In this document: piece by piece, positions 30,301 through 37,734 of the stretch | How positions within the stretch are numbered: position 1 is the first letter of the stretch | Layout of the letters: each line of letters opens with the position of its first letter | DNA from: Lanius collurio | Taxonomy: Eukaryota; Chordata; Aves; Passeriformes; Laniidae | DNA: 64,000 nucleotides | Assembly: GCA_020086605.1 (NCBI GenBank) | Contig: JACBWW010000012.1 | Coordinates: 11,603,531 to 11,667,530, forward strand | Direction: 5' to 3' | Notes under the pieces: model-generated | Database searches by the model: none | Told to the model about the DNA's origin: nothing | What the model saw: only the letters and a program-made list of their open reading frames with translations | Program-made: the position numbers and the translations under genes

Positions 30301-33300
30301 TGATCACCGTAATAGCAAAAGACATACACTCATACAAAGCAAGAGAAGAGCACTGGAACAAGGCTTGGCAACAGCACGAGACCTTTCCCCCAGCTGCCGC
30401 CCGCTCTGCAGACACCACAGTGTACCAGAGGAGAGATAAGACAAACTAACAGTGCATCTTACAACTGCTACATACGTGACAACCACGTCCCAGCCCGGCC
30501 TCAGCCCGTGGAGAAACAGAAGGCCTGATCCAGATAAAGAAATGGAAACAACAGAAAGCTAATTCTTAGCTTTAACGTGGGTCTGGAGAGGCAACTAAAG
30601 ACGTCTAAAGGACTCGGGAGCAGGAACTTCACCCACCTACTCCTTCTTTGTAATGAACAGCATCATAATAAACAGCAATAAAAAGGATAAAGGACTATTT
30701 ACCCCTGGTTCATCTCCAGGATAGCATGCTTATTTCTAAAAACAGAAGATTTGACTAGAATTTGGTCATATTACTGAACCATATCTTCCAACTGTTTGTC
30801 CTTCAGGCAGGGAGAACCCTGACACCTTATAGATACAGACCCGTGATAGGGCAGTAACACGGTACAACTCTTGGGCATGCTGTCATATCCCAACACTCTC
30901 CCTCCAAGCACCGTATTAGCAGAAGAAGGGAACTCCTGTGTTGCCCCCATCCAAAAGCCCCTGCTCCCAAATCAAAGGAGTGGTCAAAGCTCAGTGTAGC
31001 AATGATGGGCAGATCCCTGGGGCAGGAGAGATCCAGTTCAGATTTCATATGCATAAAACCTACCCATAAAGTTAGAAACCACCCAGTGCAGGAGCCATAG
31101 CCAGTGAATTATGGCACATCACTAGAAGTTACTGGACATTATTCAAGATGAAGACTTGTTTCAATCCTCTCAGAAGATACTACTAAAAGCCAAATCAAAC
31201 TGAAAGTCATCCCTTTATTAGAGTTAAAACTATTTGATTTCAAATTAAAAAATAAAAGAAGGACGAGGCTGGTTCTTTTCACTTACCAATATACATCTAC
31301 TGTATTTATTAAACCAGTATAACCCAAATATATGCAATAATTCCATCTCTTAATAACATACCGTCTCTCTGCTCCATCCAAGGAGCAGATATTAATGATA
31401 TTTTTTTAAAAGAGAAGTCACATGAACACTCAGCATATATTCACTTTAAGTTAGCCTTTCCTACAGGTGCAACATGTCCCTTTTACCAAAGATGGGAAAA
31501 TGGAAGTGGTGTTCAAAGTCCTAAATTATTATCAGTAGTCTCAGCTTCCATTTATCAGATTCATGTAGCTCTTAGGATCGAGAAGAAACTCTTGAAAACA
31601 CTGACAGAAGTAAGTGATTAAATGTTACTTGTTTGAAATACTCGGTTTTGTGGGCATTACCATTGTATCAGAACCAATGCACTTCACAGCATTACTTGCA
31701 ATTACTTTACCTTCACTATAAAAGGCATATTTATAAAAAAAAAAAAATAAAGTGCTATTGCTCTACCATTACAATTAATTTTTTGTAGTTCCTAAACACA
31801 CACAGAGGATGAAGAATTATTTCTTTCGTTCAAAGTATGTTTTTCTAGCATTAGAAAATGCCATTACATTTCACCAATGAAAACTCTTTTGATTACAAAT
31901 CCACGCTTTTATAACTAACTCATAATACAACTTAGCACTTTTGTGAGTGACACTTGGAAATCACCCACTGAAAGTAATTTATACCACTCTGTTAGTCAAA
32001 ACTCCACCTTCTACCAACTATTAGAGTCCAGAGCTGCAAGCTGATTTCAGAAAATCATCAACAAGACCAAGAAAAAAAAGCTATTAAAAAACTAAATAAG
32101 TACATTTTATAAATCAGAGGTTATCTTGGTTTATCTTCACTTAAATAATGCTAAATCATTTTCTCAGTAAATATTTTCAATTGTTATACTCTCATGTGTC
32201 CCCAACACTGGTAATTGTGCCTGCTTACTAGCTAATTAGTTATATTTCTTCAAGTCCTGTTACAGCTGAAAACACAGAGGACTGCTGTTTTTTTTCCATA
32301 AACATTTAATTCCTTTTGCTTTTAAAAGTAAAAGTAGGTTTTACCTGATGCTTGTATGATGTCTCATTATGGAATTCACTCTAGGGTAAGCTCTCTGTTG
32401 TAGAAAGTACTTTTCCTTTTTCACAACTGCAAGGAATTCCTTCCTACCTTCAAGCGTGCTCTTTGAATCACGCCCAAAGCTGAAGTTACACACATAGCTC
32501 TTTACTAAAATGGGAGCAAGTAGGTTATATACACAGGATCTGCTAGTTTGGAACATAAATTAACATCCCACCAAGTTTTAAACGTTCCCTCATCTTTAGG
32601 GCCACACTTTCTTCTGTTACCCTTCAATTGTTTAACTCGTGGTCTTATTAAGAAACCACAAACTACAGAGATTACATTACTCAGACAGAGAAGCATCCTA
32701 GTGGTTTCAACACACCAGCAAGAACTCTAAAGAAATCAAGGTGGTTTCAAAACAACCTACAACCAAACTGTAAGTGGTTGCATATCCAGCAGATATATGG
32801 CAAGCAGATTAAAGCCAGACAGCTGAAACTATTCTGTCTTTACCTCTGAACCTGTCACCCTCAAGGACAGGATATGGTCATCTACAAATGAACCACCATC
32901 TAAACCAACATATTTTTCAGCCTGGCACACTGGCCATGGCCCCATCCAGTTCAGTATTACAACAATATTGTTCTTTTGTATGCCAGTGTTCTACAGCTGA
33001 CATGGAACAGGTCTGGTTTTAGGAACTGGCTCAGAAATCTGACCTTCACCATTTAAAATACACGTGAGAGAAAGAAAGAATGTCCCACTGTTTTCTGAAA
33101 AAATAAATGAACACAGTTTTAACTAAAATCTGATTATATCCCTACAACTACCCTCAGTTGACAAAAACACTTTTAACTTTTACTGCTTTTAGGGAATGAA
33201 AAGTTTGATCATTTCCAGTTGTAGGAATCTGTTGACTCACCATAATTTCAACCCCATTACATTTAAGAACATGTTTCATTAAAAATGCCTATTCAGTAAT

Positions 33301-34786
33301 TTTCACACTTCATTCTGCAGTTTTCTGTATGAGCTGTAAAACTCTCAATTACTTGGTCAAACCTAGATGGTAAAAATCTTAATTCTGAAGAGCCATCCAA
33401 AGACCACAGTCGATAAAGATTCCAAAGTATTGTGGAAAGAAAGGAGAATAATTTTAGCTTTTCAACTTAGGGCTGTTCCCATGTCTAAACTGTCTAATTT
33501 CAAGTGGCACACCCAGAAACTTGCACATTTTTTATATACCTTTCCATGCTGCCAGCTTCTTAAAATTAAAGAGAATTACCGGCATAAAATGCAGTAATTA
33601 GAGCCATGGAATTAGTCCATCATCAGAACACACAGGATTTGTTCACTCCAACAGTATTTCTTTACAGGTCCAATATGTAAAGGGACACAAGAACAAGTCT
33701 GCTTGTTTGCTTGCAAGACTTGTTAAAAATTCCTACCTCTGTGAAGCACATGTATCTGATTAAAGACACCTTACCACCTACCAATAAAGATATAGTGCCT
33801 TCTGCTTAAAGATTAAAGAAGTTACCCCTCTGTGTTGAGCAAGAGAAAGGCAGGGGAGTTACTGATTGGCTGAACCAGACCCCTTCAGGTCACCTTTGCT
33901 CCTCCTTCCTCTCAGGTCTCACCCAAACCTGAGAGCATCCACTCTTACTACAGCCAGGGTAGCACCTCTGCACTGGAAGCCAGGGCTTGAACTCTCCAAG
34001 GACTGTAAGGAGGCTCAAAAGAATTCACTAATTCTAGAGTTAGCTATCACCAGCACCCTCTCTAATCTTAATATTTCCAACCAATCCACGAAAGGCAGTA
34101 AAACACCCCCTTTTTGGGTCTGCTAGAGTTACAACTTCTGGAAGATGACGAAGTTGAAAGCTAAGATGGAAGAGCAAGCACACAGCTCCTACTCCCTGTC
34201 TCTGAAACTTGGGAACTTCAGGTATTACCCTTTCACACAGCTGGAAAAGAAGATGGAATCAACACATCTGCTAGCCCGTAAAGGCTTTGCTCTAAGAACA
34301 AGACGCAACACCTGCAACCCTGGCGGGACAGACAGACCACATCTTGCTGTGGAGGACAGCGACTTCAAGACAGCCCTTGAGACCCACCCGCTCCTCACAG
34401 GGCGGGAGGCTCCTACCCACCTGTTCGCTCAAAGACTGACCTCTTCCCTACGGCTCCCAGCACCCCGAGGAGTCCCCCCAAGGATAAAAGCTCTCCTCCT
34501 GTAACACCATTTCCAAGCCCAGGCTTTCTCCTCCTACCCCGGAGCCCTCCACCGAGCGGCGGCTGTACAGCACTTCCCTTTCCACGCCAGCCCTCAGCTT
34601 CTTCCCTCCTTTCAAAGCCAACCCGCGCTCTTTCCACACACGCAAGGGACGCAAACAGAAATAATAATAAAACACGAGCAGCAAACCCCACGAACAACAA
34701 AACACAGCCCCACAACTTACCACCCAAGTCAGTCCGCCGCTGCCGCCGCCGCCGCCTCCTCCTCCTCCTCCTCCAGACTTTGCCAT
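176..34786 (-). CDS. TOP2B: DNA topoisomerase II beta, coding exons 1-13 (5' part, gene continues left of base 1)
   Basis: TOP2B is the nuclear type IIA topoisomerase that passes one duplex through a transient break in another using ATP; it works mainly in transcription and in post-mitotic cells. Thirteen exons on the minus strand join in frame to 563 codons of a protein of about 1620 residues in other vertebrates. Visible parts are: a Gly-rich tail (residues 5-15); the GHKL ATPase with N-box EILVNAADNK (108-117), NNGKGIPV (141-148) and GGRNGYGAK (181-189); the transducer with QTK at 397-399; and TOPRIM with EGDSA at 482-486 and MTDQ at 560-563. D562 matches human D557, and its partner aspartate falls in the next exon outside the window. 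The N-terminus and residue choices match the beta rather than the alpha paralogue. The start ATG has a good Kozak context (A at -3, G at +4). Identification is by memory of the human protein, not by a search. Confidence 0.97.
1009..1166 (-). CDS. TOP2B: TOP2B exon 12
   Basis: This 158-bp exon encodes the rest of G469 to Q521. It begins the TOPRIM domain with LILTEGDSAKSLAVSG; Glu482 corresponds to human Glu477, a metal ligand of the cleavage centre. PLRGKILNVREASHKQ follows. The acceptor is CTGCAG, the donor is GTATGT, and it exits in phase 0. Confidence 0.97.
4332..4470 (-). CDS. TOP2B: TOP2B exon 11
   Basis: This 139-bp exon encodes residues 423-468 plus one base of G469 (ASNCGIIESILNWVKF to KLDDANDAG). 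It forms the end of the transducer and the linker into TOPRIM. The acceptor is TTGTAG, the donor is GTAAGA, and it exits in phase 1. Confidence 0.96.
6049..6186 (-). CDS. TOP2B: TOP2B exon 10
   Basis: This 138-bp exon encodes residues 377-422, VKNHIWVFVNCLIENPSF to SEKFFKA. It contains the QTK loop (397-399), whose lysine contacts the ATP gamma-phosphate in type IIA enzymes. The donor GTAAGT is followed about 11 bases later by an uninterrupted run of 18 T on the transcribed sense. Confidence 0.97.
6271..6372 (-). CDS. TOP2B: TOP2B exon 9
   Basis: This 102-bp exon encodes residues 343-376, GGRHVDYVVDQVVGK to VSVKPFQ. The frame and the following exon require the exon to end at CAG, with the intron beginning GCAAGT. 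This is the second GC donor of the gene, and it opens an 84-bp intron. The acceptor is TTTAG. Confidence 0.96.
7178..7198. repeat. Poly(A) run, 21 bases
   Basis: Pure A tract in TOP2B intron 8. No retrocopy body was recognised to its left, so it is probably a simple repeat. Confidence 0.85.
8951..8964. repeat. Poly(G) run, 14 bases
   Basis: Fourteen G in a row in TOP2B intron 8, preceded by six A. Its length is prone to sequencing error. Confidence 0.85.
10856..11029 (-). CDS. TOP2B: TOP2B exon 8
   Basis: This 174-bp exon encodes residues 285-342, VNGFRSYVDLYVKDK through SFVNSIATTK, part of the transducer domain that couples ATP binding to gate closure. The acceptor is TTGCAG, the donor is GTGAGT, phase 0 on both sides. 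Confidence 0.97.
11109..11321 (-). CDS. TOP2B: TOP2B exon 7
   Basis: This 213-bp exon encodes residues 214-284 (TWMNNMMKTSEPKIKHF... to GKKLP). It ends the ATPase fold and enters the transducer. The donor is GTAAGA, and intron 7 behind it is only 79 bp. The acceptor is CAAAG, with purine-rich sequence close to it. Confidence 0.96.
12721..12818 (-). CDS. TOP2B: TOP2B exon 6
   Basis: This 98-bp exon encodes the rest of G181 to Q213. It contains the glycine-rich ATP-lid motif GGRNGYGAK (181-189) followed by LCNIFSTKFTVET. The acceptor has eight T then CAG, the donor is GTATAG, and it exits in phase 0. Confidence 0.96.
13225..13370 (-). CDS. TOP2B: TOP2B exon 5
   Basis: This 146-bp exon encodes the rest of P132 to G181, including SIWNNGKGIPV of the Bergerat ATP fold and the run LLTSSNYDDDEKKVTG. 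The frame requires the exon to end at ACAG, so intron 5 begins GCAAGA. That makes it a GC-AG intron rather than GT-AG (see findings). It exits in phase 1. Confidence 0.95.
14603..14666 (-). CDS. TOP2B: TOP2B exon 4
   Basis: This 64-bp exon completes V111 and continues NAADNKQRDKNMTCIKISID up to two bases of P132. Asn112 is the N-box magnesium ligand. The acceptor is CATAG and the donor is GTAAGT; it exits in phase 2, and the frame agrees with exons 3 and 5. Confidence 0.96.
16634..16724 (-). CDS. TOP2B: TOP2B exon 3
   Basis: This 91-bp exon encodes residues 81-110 plus the first base of V111 (LMWVYDEDVGMNCREVTFV...KIFDEIL). It carries Glu108 of the GHKL N-box, the general base of ATP hydrolysis in this family. 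The acceptor is TGTAG, the donor is GTAAGT, and it exits in phase 1. Confidence 0.97.
17413..17586 (-). CDS. TOP2B: TOP2B exon 2
   Basis: This 174-bp exon encodes residues 23-80, starting TLFDNQMNASKK and ending GSVEPLTQ. The acceptor is TTTTTTAG and the donor is GTAGGT, both phase 0. It holds the charged linker before the ATPase and the block SVERVYQKKTQLEHILLRP, which is strongly conserved in eukaryotic topoisomerase II. It is separated from exon 1 by 17.1 kb. Confidence 0.97.
18104..18396 (+). mobile_element. CR1 LINE, 5'-truncated 3' end
   Basis: The sequence runs through hallmark CR1 3' blocks: GACAAGGGGAAATGG, GAGGGTGGTGAGACACTGGAA, CCCCATCCCTGG, GGTTGGATGGGGCTCTGA, and a tail of TTCTATGACTCTATGA repeats. 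This is the standard avian CR1 3' terminus. Only about 290 bp remain, as expected from 5' truncation during target-primed reverse transcription. It lies antisense to TOP2B inside intron 1. The left boundary is approximate. It has no coding capacity. Confidence 0.93.
29236..29256. repeat. (AT)n microsatellite
   Basis: Twenty-one alternating A/T bases in TOP2B intron 1. Confidence 0.9.
34721..34786 (-). CDS. TOP2B: TOP2B exon 1 (coding part)
   Basis: Encodes residues 1-22: MAKS, then eleven glycines, then SGGLTWV. The donor GTAAGT starts at 34720, phase 0. The glycine run is written as six GGA codons followed by five GGC codons (34742-34774), a trinucleotide repeat that probably varies in length between species. 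The intron stays open for at least five codons after the donor, which matters for a possible alternative splice form (see findings). Confidence 0.95.
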
Positions 34787-35184
34787 TTTCTGCCCGTCTC
34801 TCCTCAGCCGAGGCGACGGCGCTCGGAGGCGGCCGGGAGGGCCGGCACCAACACCGCGCCTGGGGCCGCTCCGCGCCCGCCCTTCGCGCCTCTCCCGCCC
34901 TCACCGGCGCCCCGACACCGAGGAAGGGCGGCCGAGGGGCCCGCACAAAGCGCCCCTTCCGCCGGGGGGGAGGCAGCGAGAGGGCGGGCGGGCCCGGCCG
35001 GGCCTGCGGCTCTCGCTAGTTTAAAGGGACGACGGGCCGGTCCCTTCGCCTTGCGGCGGCAGCGGCGGCAACAACAGCCACCGCTATCGCCGCCGTAGCG
35101 CTGCTGCCTCCCGCCCTCCTCCTCACCCCCGGGCCGCCCCCCCGCAGCCACAAAGGCCCGGAAAACAGATTAATAATAAAAAAA

Positions 35185-35252
35185 TCTCCCCCTCCCTCCC
35201 TCCTCCCTCGTCCCCTCCCTCCCTCGTTCACTCCCTCCCTTCTTCCCTTCCC
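35185..35252 (-). repeat. Purine-rich (GGGA)n tract in the TOP2B promoter
   Basis: On the minus strand this is a nearly pure GGGA/GGGAGG tract with many GGG runs, broken by a few pyrimidines. It could form G-quadruplex or triplex DNA and bind Sp1/MAZ-type factors. It lies about 400-460 bp upstream of the TOP2B ATG and may fall in the 5' UTR. Confidence 0.75.
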
Positions 35253-35556
35253 GCCCCGCGCGCGCGCGTTCCCGCGCAGATCCCCCGCGCCCCCCGCACA
35301 CACGCACACCCGGAGCTGGCCCGGCCCCCTCCTTCTTCCCCTCCTCCTTCCACCCTGTGTCCCGGTGCCCGGTGTCGCTCCCCCGCCGTCGCCTCCTCCC
35401 TGTCCTTTCCCCGCACAGCCCCCGAGCCGCTGCAGCCGCCGGGACGCCGCGCACAGACAATAAATAAACGCGCCGGCCCCGTTCGACGTCCGCGCCGCGG
35501 CCGCTTCTCCCCACGCAGCCGGCCCGGGCCTCTTCTCCCCCCGCGCCTTCTGCCCG

Positions 35557-35561
35557 CCAAT
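35557..35561 (+). promoter_or_regulatory. CCAAT box 1
   Basis: CCAAT preceded by CCCG and followed by CA, about 770 bp upstream of the TOP2B ATG. It reads as an inverted CCAAT box (ATTGG) in the TOP2B direction. NF-Y is the usual binder of such sites. Confidence 0.55.
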
Positions 35562-35575
35562 CACGGGCCGGCGCG

Positions 35576-35580
35576 CCAAT
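35576..35580 (+). promoter_or_regulatory. CCAAT box 2
   Basis: CCAAT in the context GCGCGCCAATCGCG, 19 bp from box 1 and in the same orientation. Inverted in the TOP2B direction. Confidence 0.55.
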
Positions 35581-35617
35581 CGCGCGCTGGAGGCGGGAAG
35601 GCAGCGAGGGGTTTCGG

Positions 35618-35622
35618 CCAAT
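35618..35622 (+). promoter_or_regulatory. CCAAT box 3
   Basis: CCAAT in the context CGGCCAATCGGAG, close to the NF-Y preference, 42 bp from box 2. All three boxes share one orientation. Confidence 0.6.
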
Positions 35623-35744
35623 CGGAGAAGCCAGAAGGAGAGGACGCGCGTGGCGTCACTGTGGGTGGCAACAAGGCGCGAACGGCCCGCACGGGGGCGC
35701 TGCCGCGCGCGCGAGGGGCGGTGCGAGGGGAGGCGCAGCGGTTG

Positions 35745-35796
35745 GATCGGGACCGGGAGCGGGAGCGGGATCGGGATGGCGATCGGGATAGGGATG
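35745..35796 (+). repeat. Degenerate hexamer repeat GGGAYC/GGGAGC
   Basis: About nine degenerate copies of a six-base unit (CGGGAT, CGGGAC, CGGGAG) run head to tail at the edge of the CpG island. In the minus direction the repeat reads as alternating Ser-Arg codons, which creates a spurious SR-rich open frame. Confidence 0.75.
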
Positions 35797-35839
35797 AAGC
35801 GGCGCCCACCTGCCGGGCCAGCTACGGGCGGCCTCAGCC

Positions 35840-37170
35840 CACTTCAGATGGTGCGGAAGGAGAGGCCTCGCTTCCACGTGACCACACAGGGAAACTGGTT
35901 TGGGGACTGGAAGAGCACAGCTGTCCCGTTTTCCTGGTGTTCCAGGTGGATGATGCTGCGATGCGCGGTGGTGATGCGATAGGTGGGACAGGTGTTCGGG
36001 GACACGGCGGGCAGGTGCCCCCTCTCCGCCAGTCCCGTAACTGATCGCTGCCATCGCCACCTCTGCGCCCTGCGGCGGCACCAGCAGGCTGGTAGTCCCA
36101 GTGCTCCAGGCAGGAGTGCTTCAGTCCACTGCCCTCTTCTGTGCCCTGGGGATCGCCCGAGGAGTTCTTTAACTCGTACAGCTCACAGATCTTTACCCTA
36201 CCCTTGAGCATCACCATGTGAAGCCCTCGTGCAGGATCACAGAGCACAGCACCCCGTTCTGTACACAGCACACAACTCTGATCTAAAATATTTGCCTTTT
36301 TGAAAAAAAAAAAGCTGTGGTGTAACATAGCATCTACATCCTAGGCCTAAATGGCATGTGGACAAAACCCAAAATTCATGTCATTTTAGGTACAAGCATG
36401 AAAAATATGTACAGTTTTAGATACTTTCCAAAATTATACATATATGACCATAAATATTATAATCAGATTTTTGGCAAGCTTACAACATTGCTTCACCACA
36501 TGCAGCTTCACAATTACTAATTTTCATTCTGCTGTGTGAAATGCAAAGGACCTACCTAGTTCATCTTGTTTCACTCCTTGAATTATTACGAATGTAAAGT
36601 CTCAAAAGGAAGGATTAGTAGAAGCACTGAATCTAAGCTAGTAGACAAATTAGTATCTGAAGAGAATCATTTCAAAGGAAGAGCAATAATTTAAAGATAT
36701 TTCCTTTTGCAAAACGCTTTTGCTAAGGAGTATAGGGATTGGAAATGGAGCAGCCAATTTTGAGGAGTCAGTTGTAATGTTCAATTATGCCTCAAGGGAA
36801 AGATCAGAAGAATTTCTAGTAAATATTGCTTATTTAGCATAATTTTACTCTGCCAGTTTCTAAGGAACGTATTAAACTAATACCTAAGTGCTGCACAGGG
36901 ATTATGGAAAATAATGGCATCTGCCTCGAAGGGACAGTAAGTTATCTGTTCCAGCCTAGTTTTATGGCAGCTGCATGTACCTCTGAGCTGTAGGTTGTGT
37001 TTTCTTCTACTTTGGGCAAGATAAAGAGCAGCTTATGCAGAACCAGAATGTAACACTTGCAGGGTTATGCCGAGTGCTTCCGAATTTTGGGCTTGCTGAT
37101 TGGAACCATGTTGATTTTTTTTTTTTTTTCCAAACTCTCATATTTATATGTAGCACCCATTAAAATGAAT
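35840..37170. other. Intergenic, right shoulder of the promoter island
   Basis: GC content falls from the CpG island into ordinary AT-rich sequence near 36260. Overlapping open frames on both strands between 35650 and 36330 reflect GC bias. I saw no gene, and nothing else that can be supported. Confidence 0.6.
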
Positions 37171-37176
37171 CACGTA
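37171..37176. repeat. Target-site duplication, left copy
   Basis: CACGTA directly before the TG of the 5' LTR fragment; identical to 37729-37734. Confidence 0.93.
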
Positions 37177-37225
37177 TGTAGTGGTAAGGGACAGGCGGTC
37201 GGAAGATCTCGCGATGTGACGGAAA
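37177..37225 (+). repeat. 5' LTR fragment (first 49 bp of U3)
   Basis: Identical over 49 bp to the start of the 3' LTR (37373-37421), then stops at the single N. It holds the motif TCTCGCGA (37207-37214) followed by TGTGACGG. Confidence 0.94.
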
Positions 37226-37226
37226 N
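37226..37226. other. Single undetermined base at the ERV junction
   Basis: The only N in the window. It sits exactly where the 5' LTR homology ends and 3' internal ERV sequence begins, so it probably marks an assembly or polishing join. Confidence 0.85.
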
Positions 37227-37354
37227 TAAAACTCCTTTTCTAACTCCCCTTGCGAAATTTACTCAGGTGTACCAAAAACCCCTTTTTTCCTTATTAAGTT
37301 ACTACCTCATATTTAACCTTAGTGCCTATAATTATGACTACCTCGTTCATTTAT

Positions 37355-37372
37355 AAAAGAAAGGGGGGGAGA
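37355..37372 (+). other. ERV polypurine tract
   Basis: Eighteen purines, AAAAGAAAGGGGGGGAGA, end directly at the TG of the 3' LTR. This is the position and composition of the plus-strand primer of retroviral reverse transcription, and it fixes the element's orientation as plus strand. Confidence 0.93.
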
Positions 37373-37728
37373 TGTAGTGGTAAGGGACAGGCGGTCGGAA
37401 GATCTCGCGATGTGACGGAAAGCCATAGGGGCCCCTTCTCTCCCTCATCCCCTGAGATAAGCTATCACCCAAGGTATGCAACCCACCACTCCTTAAAATT
37501 CCTGTAGTTTTCCACTCTCCTACTAACTCTGGCTAGTCCCACCGCCCCCTTTCTGACGTAGTGAAACCCCCTTACCTATTTAACCCCATGAGACAAGATA
37601 ATAAACGCCATTAGATCATCCATCACATTGATGTCTGTGTGTCTGTGGTCCGAGCGGTCTGAGAGAGGCTAGGCCGCCGTGCTGTACCCTTGAAACCAGG
37701 TCGCCTGCCTTCACCTCGGAAGGCAACA
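37373..37728 (+). repeat. Complete 3' LTR (356 bp)
   Basis: Begins TGTAG and ends CAACA (short inverted repeat TGT/ACA). TATTTAA at 37577-37583 is a likely TATA box and AATAAA at 37600-37605 a poly(A) signal. By analogy with avian alpharetroviral LTRs, a short R is likely near 37607-37627, giving U3 of about 234 bp and U5 of about 101 bp. A TG-rich stretch after 37628 fits a downstream poly(A) element. All signals point along the plus strand, away from TOP2B and antisense to NGLY1. Confidence 0.92.
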
Positions 37729-37734
37729 CACGTA
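37729..37734. repeat. Target-site duplication, right copy
   Basis: CACGTA directly after the terminal CA of the 3' LTR. Confidence 0.93.

Larger units (their letters stand above)
17587..34720 (-). other. TOP2B intron 1 (17.1 kb)
   Basis: This long first intron separates the N-terminal tail exon from the ATPase exons. It is mostly AT-rich unique-looking sequence. Recognisable contents are a CR1 LINE fragment at 18104-18396, an (AT)n run at 29236-29256, a poly-T at 21706-21723, and the GC-rich shoulder of the promoter CpG island from about 34300. Several open frames of 60-119 codons occur, but none looks like a known protein. Confidence 0.85.
34787..35640 (-). promoter_or_regulatory. TOP2B: TOP2B 5' UTR and CpG-island promoter
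   Basis: The stretch upstream of the TOP2B ATG is very rich in G, C and CpG; the island spans roughly 34700-35840. It contains three CCAAT boxes, a purine-rich tract, many GC boxes and one short AT-rich patch (35169-35185). I see no convincing TATA box, so dispersed initiation is likely. The transcription start cannot be fixed from sequence. Upstream ATGs at 34946 and 35151 (minus strand) would open overlapping uORFs if they lie in the transcript. Confidence 0.8.
37177..37728 (+). mobile_element. Endogenous retrovirus remnant, alpharetrovirus-like, mostly deleted or collapsed
   Basis: The element starts with 49 bp of a 5' LTR. It then meets an undetermined base (37226), about 130 bp of sequence lying just inside the 3' LTR, a polypurine tract (37355-37372) and a complete 356-bp 3' LTR. 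It is flanked by perfect 6-bp repeats, CACGTA. The two LTR starts are identical over all 49 bp, including several CpGs, so the insertion looks recent. A 6-bp duplication, TGTAG at the LTR start, and a TATTTAA box followed by AATAAACGCCATT all fit avian leukosis/sarcoma-type LTRs as I remember them. No primer-binding site, gag, pol or intact env is present. Confidence 0.93.

Noticed and set aside
34145..34504. 119-codon plus-strand ORF in TOP2B intron 1
   Set aside because: It lies antisense in the GC-rich shoulder of the island and has no motif or protein-like pattern.
34413..35621. Long overlapping minus-strand ORFs of 110-201 codons in the CpG island
   Set aside because: GC-rich DNA has few stop codons. 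The frames overlap one another and are low complexity (Arg, Gly, Ala). Only the TOP2B frame has homology.
35561..35809. Minus-strand ORF with a Ser-Arg repeat, like an SR splicing protein
   Set aside because: The Ser-Arg run is only the translation of the degenerate GGGATC-type hexamer repeat, and the rest is GC-biased sequence.
35650..36044. Plus-strand ORFs of 110-127 codons suggesting a divergent gene
   Set aside because: They overlap the hexamer repeat and the island edge and show no recognisable domain. A divergent noncoding transcript remains possible.
37227..37354. Open frame across the ERV junction considered as a retained viral gene
   Set aside because: The stretch is short, spans an undetermined base, and corresponds to the non-coding or terminal region before the polypurine tract.
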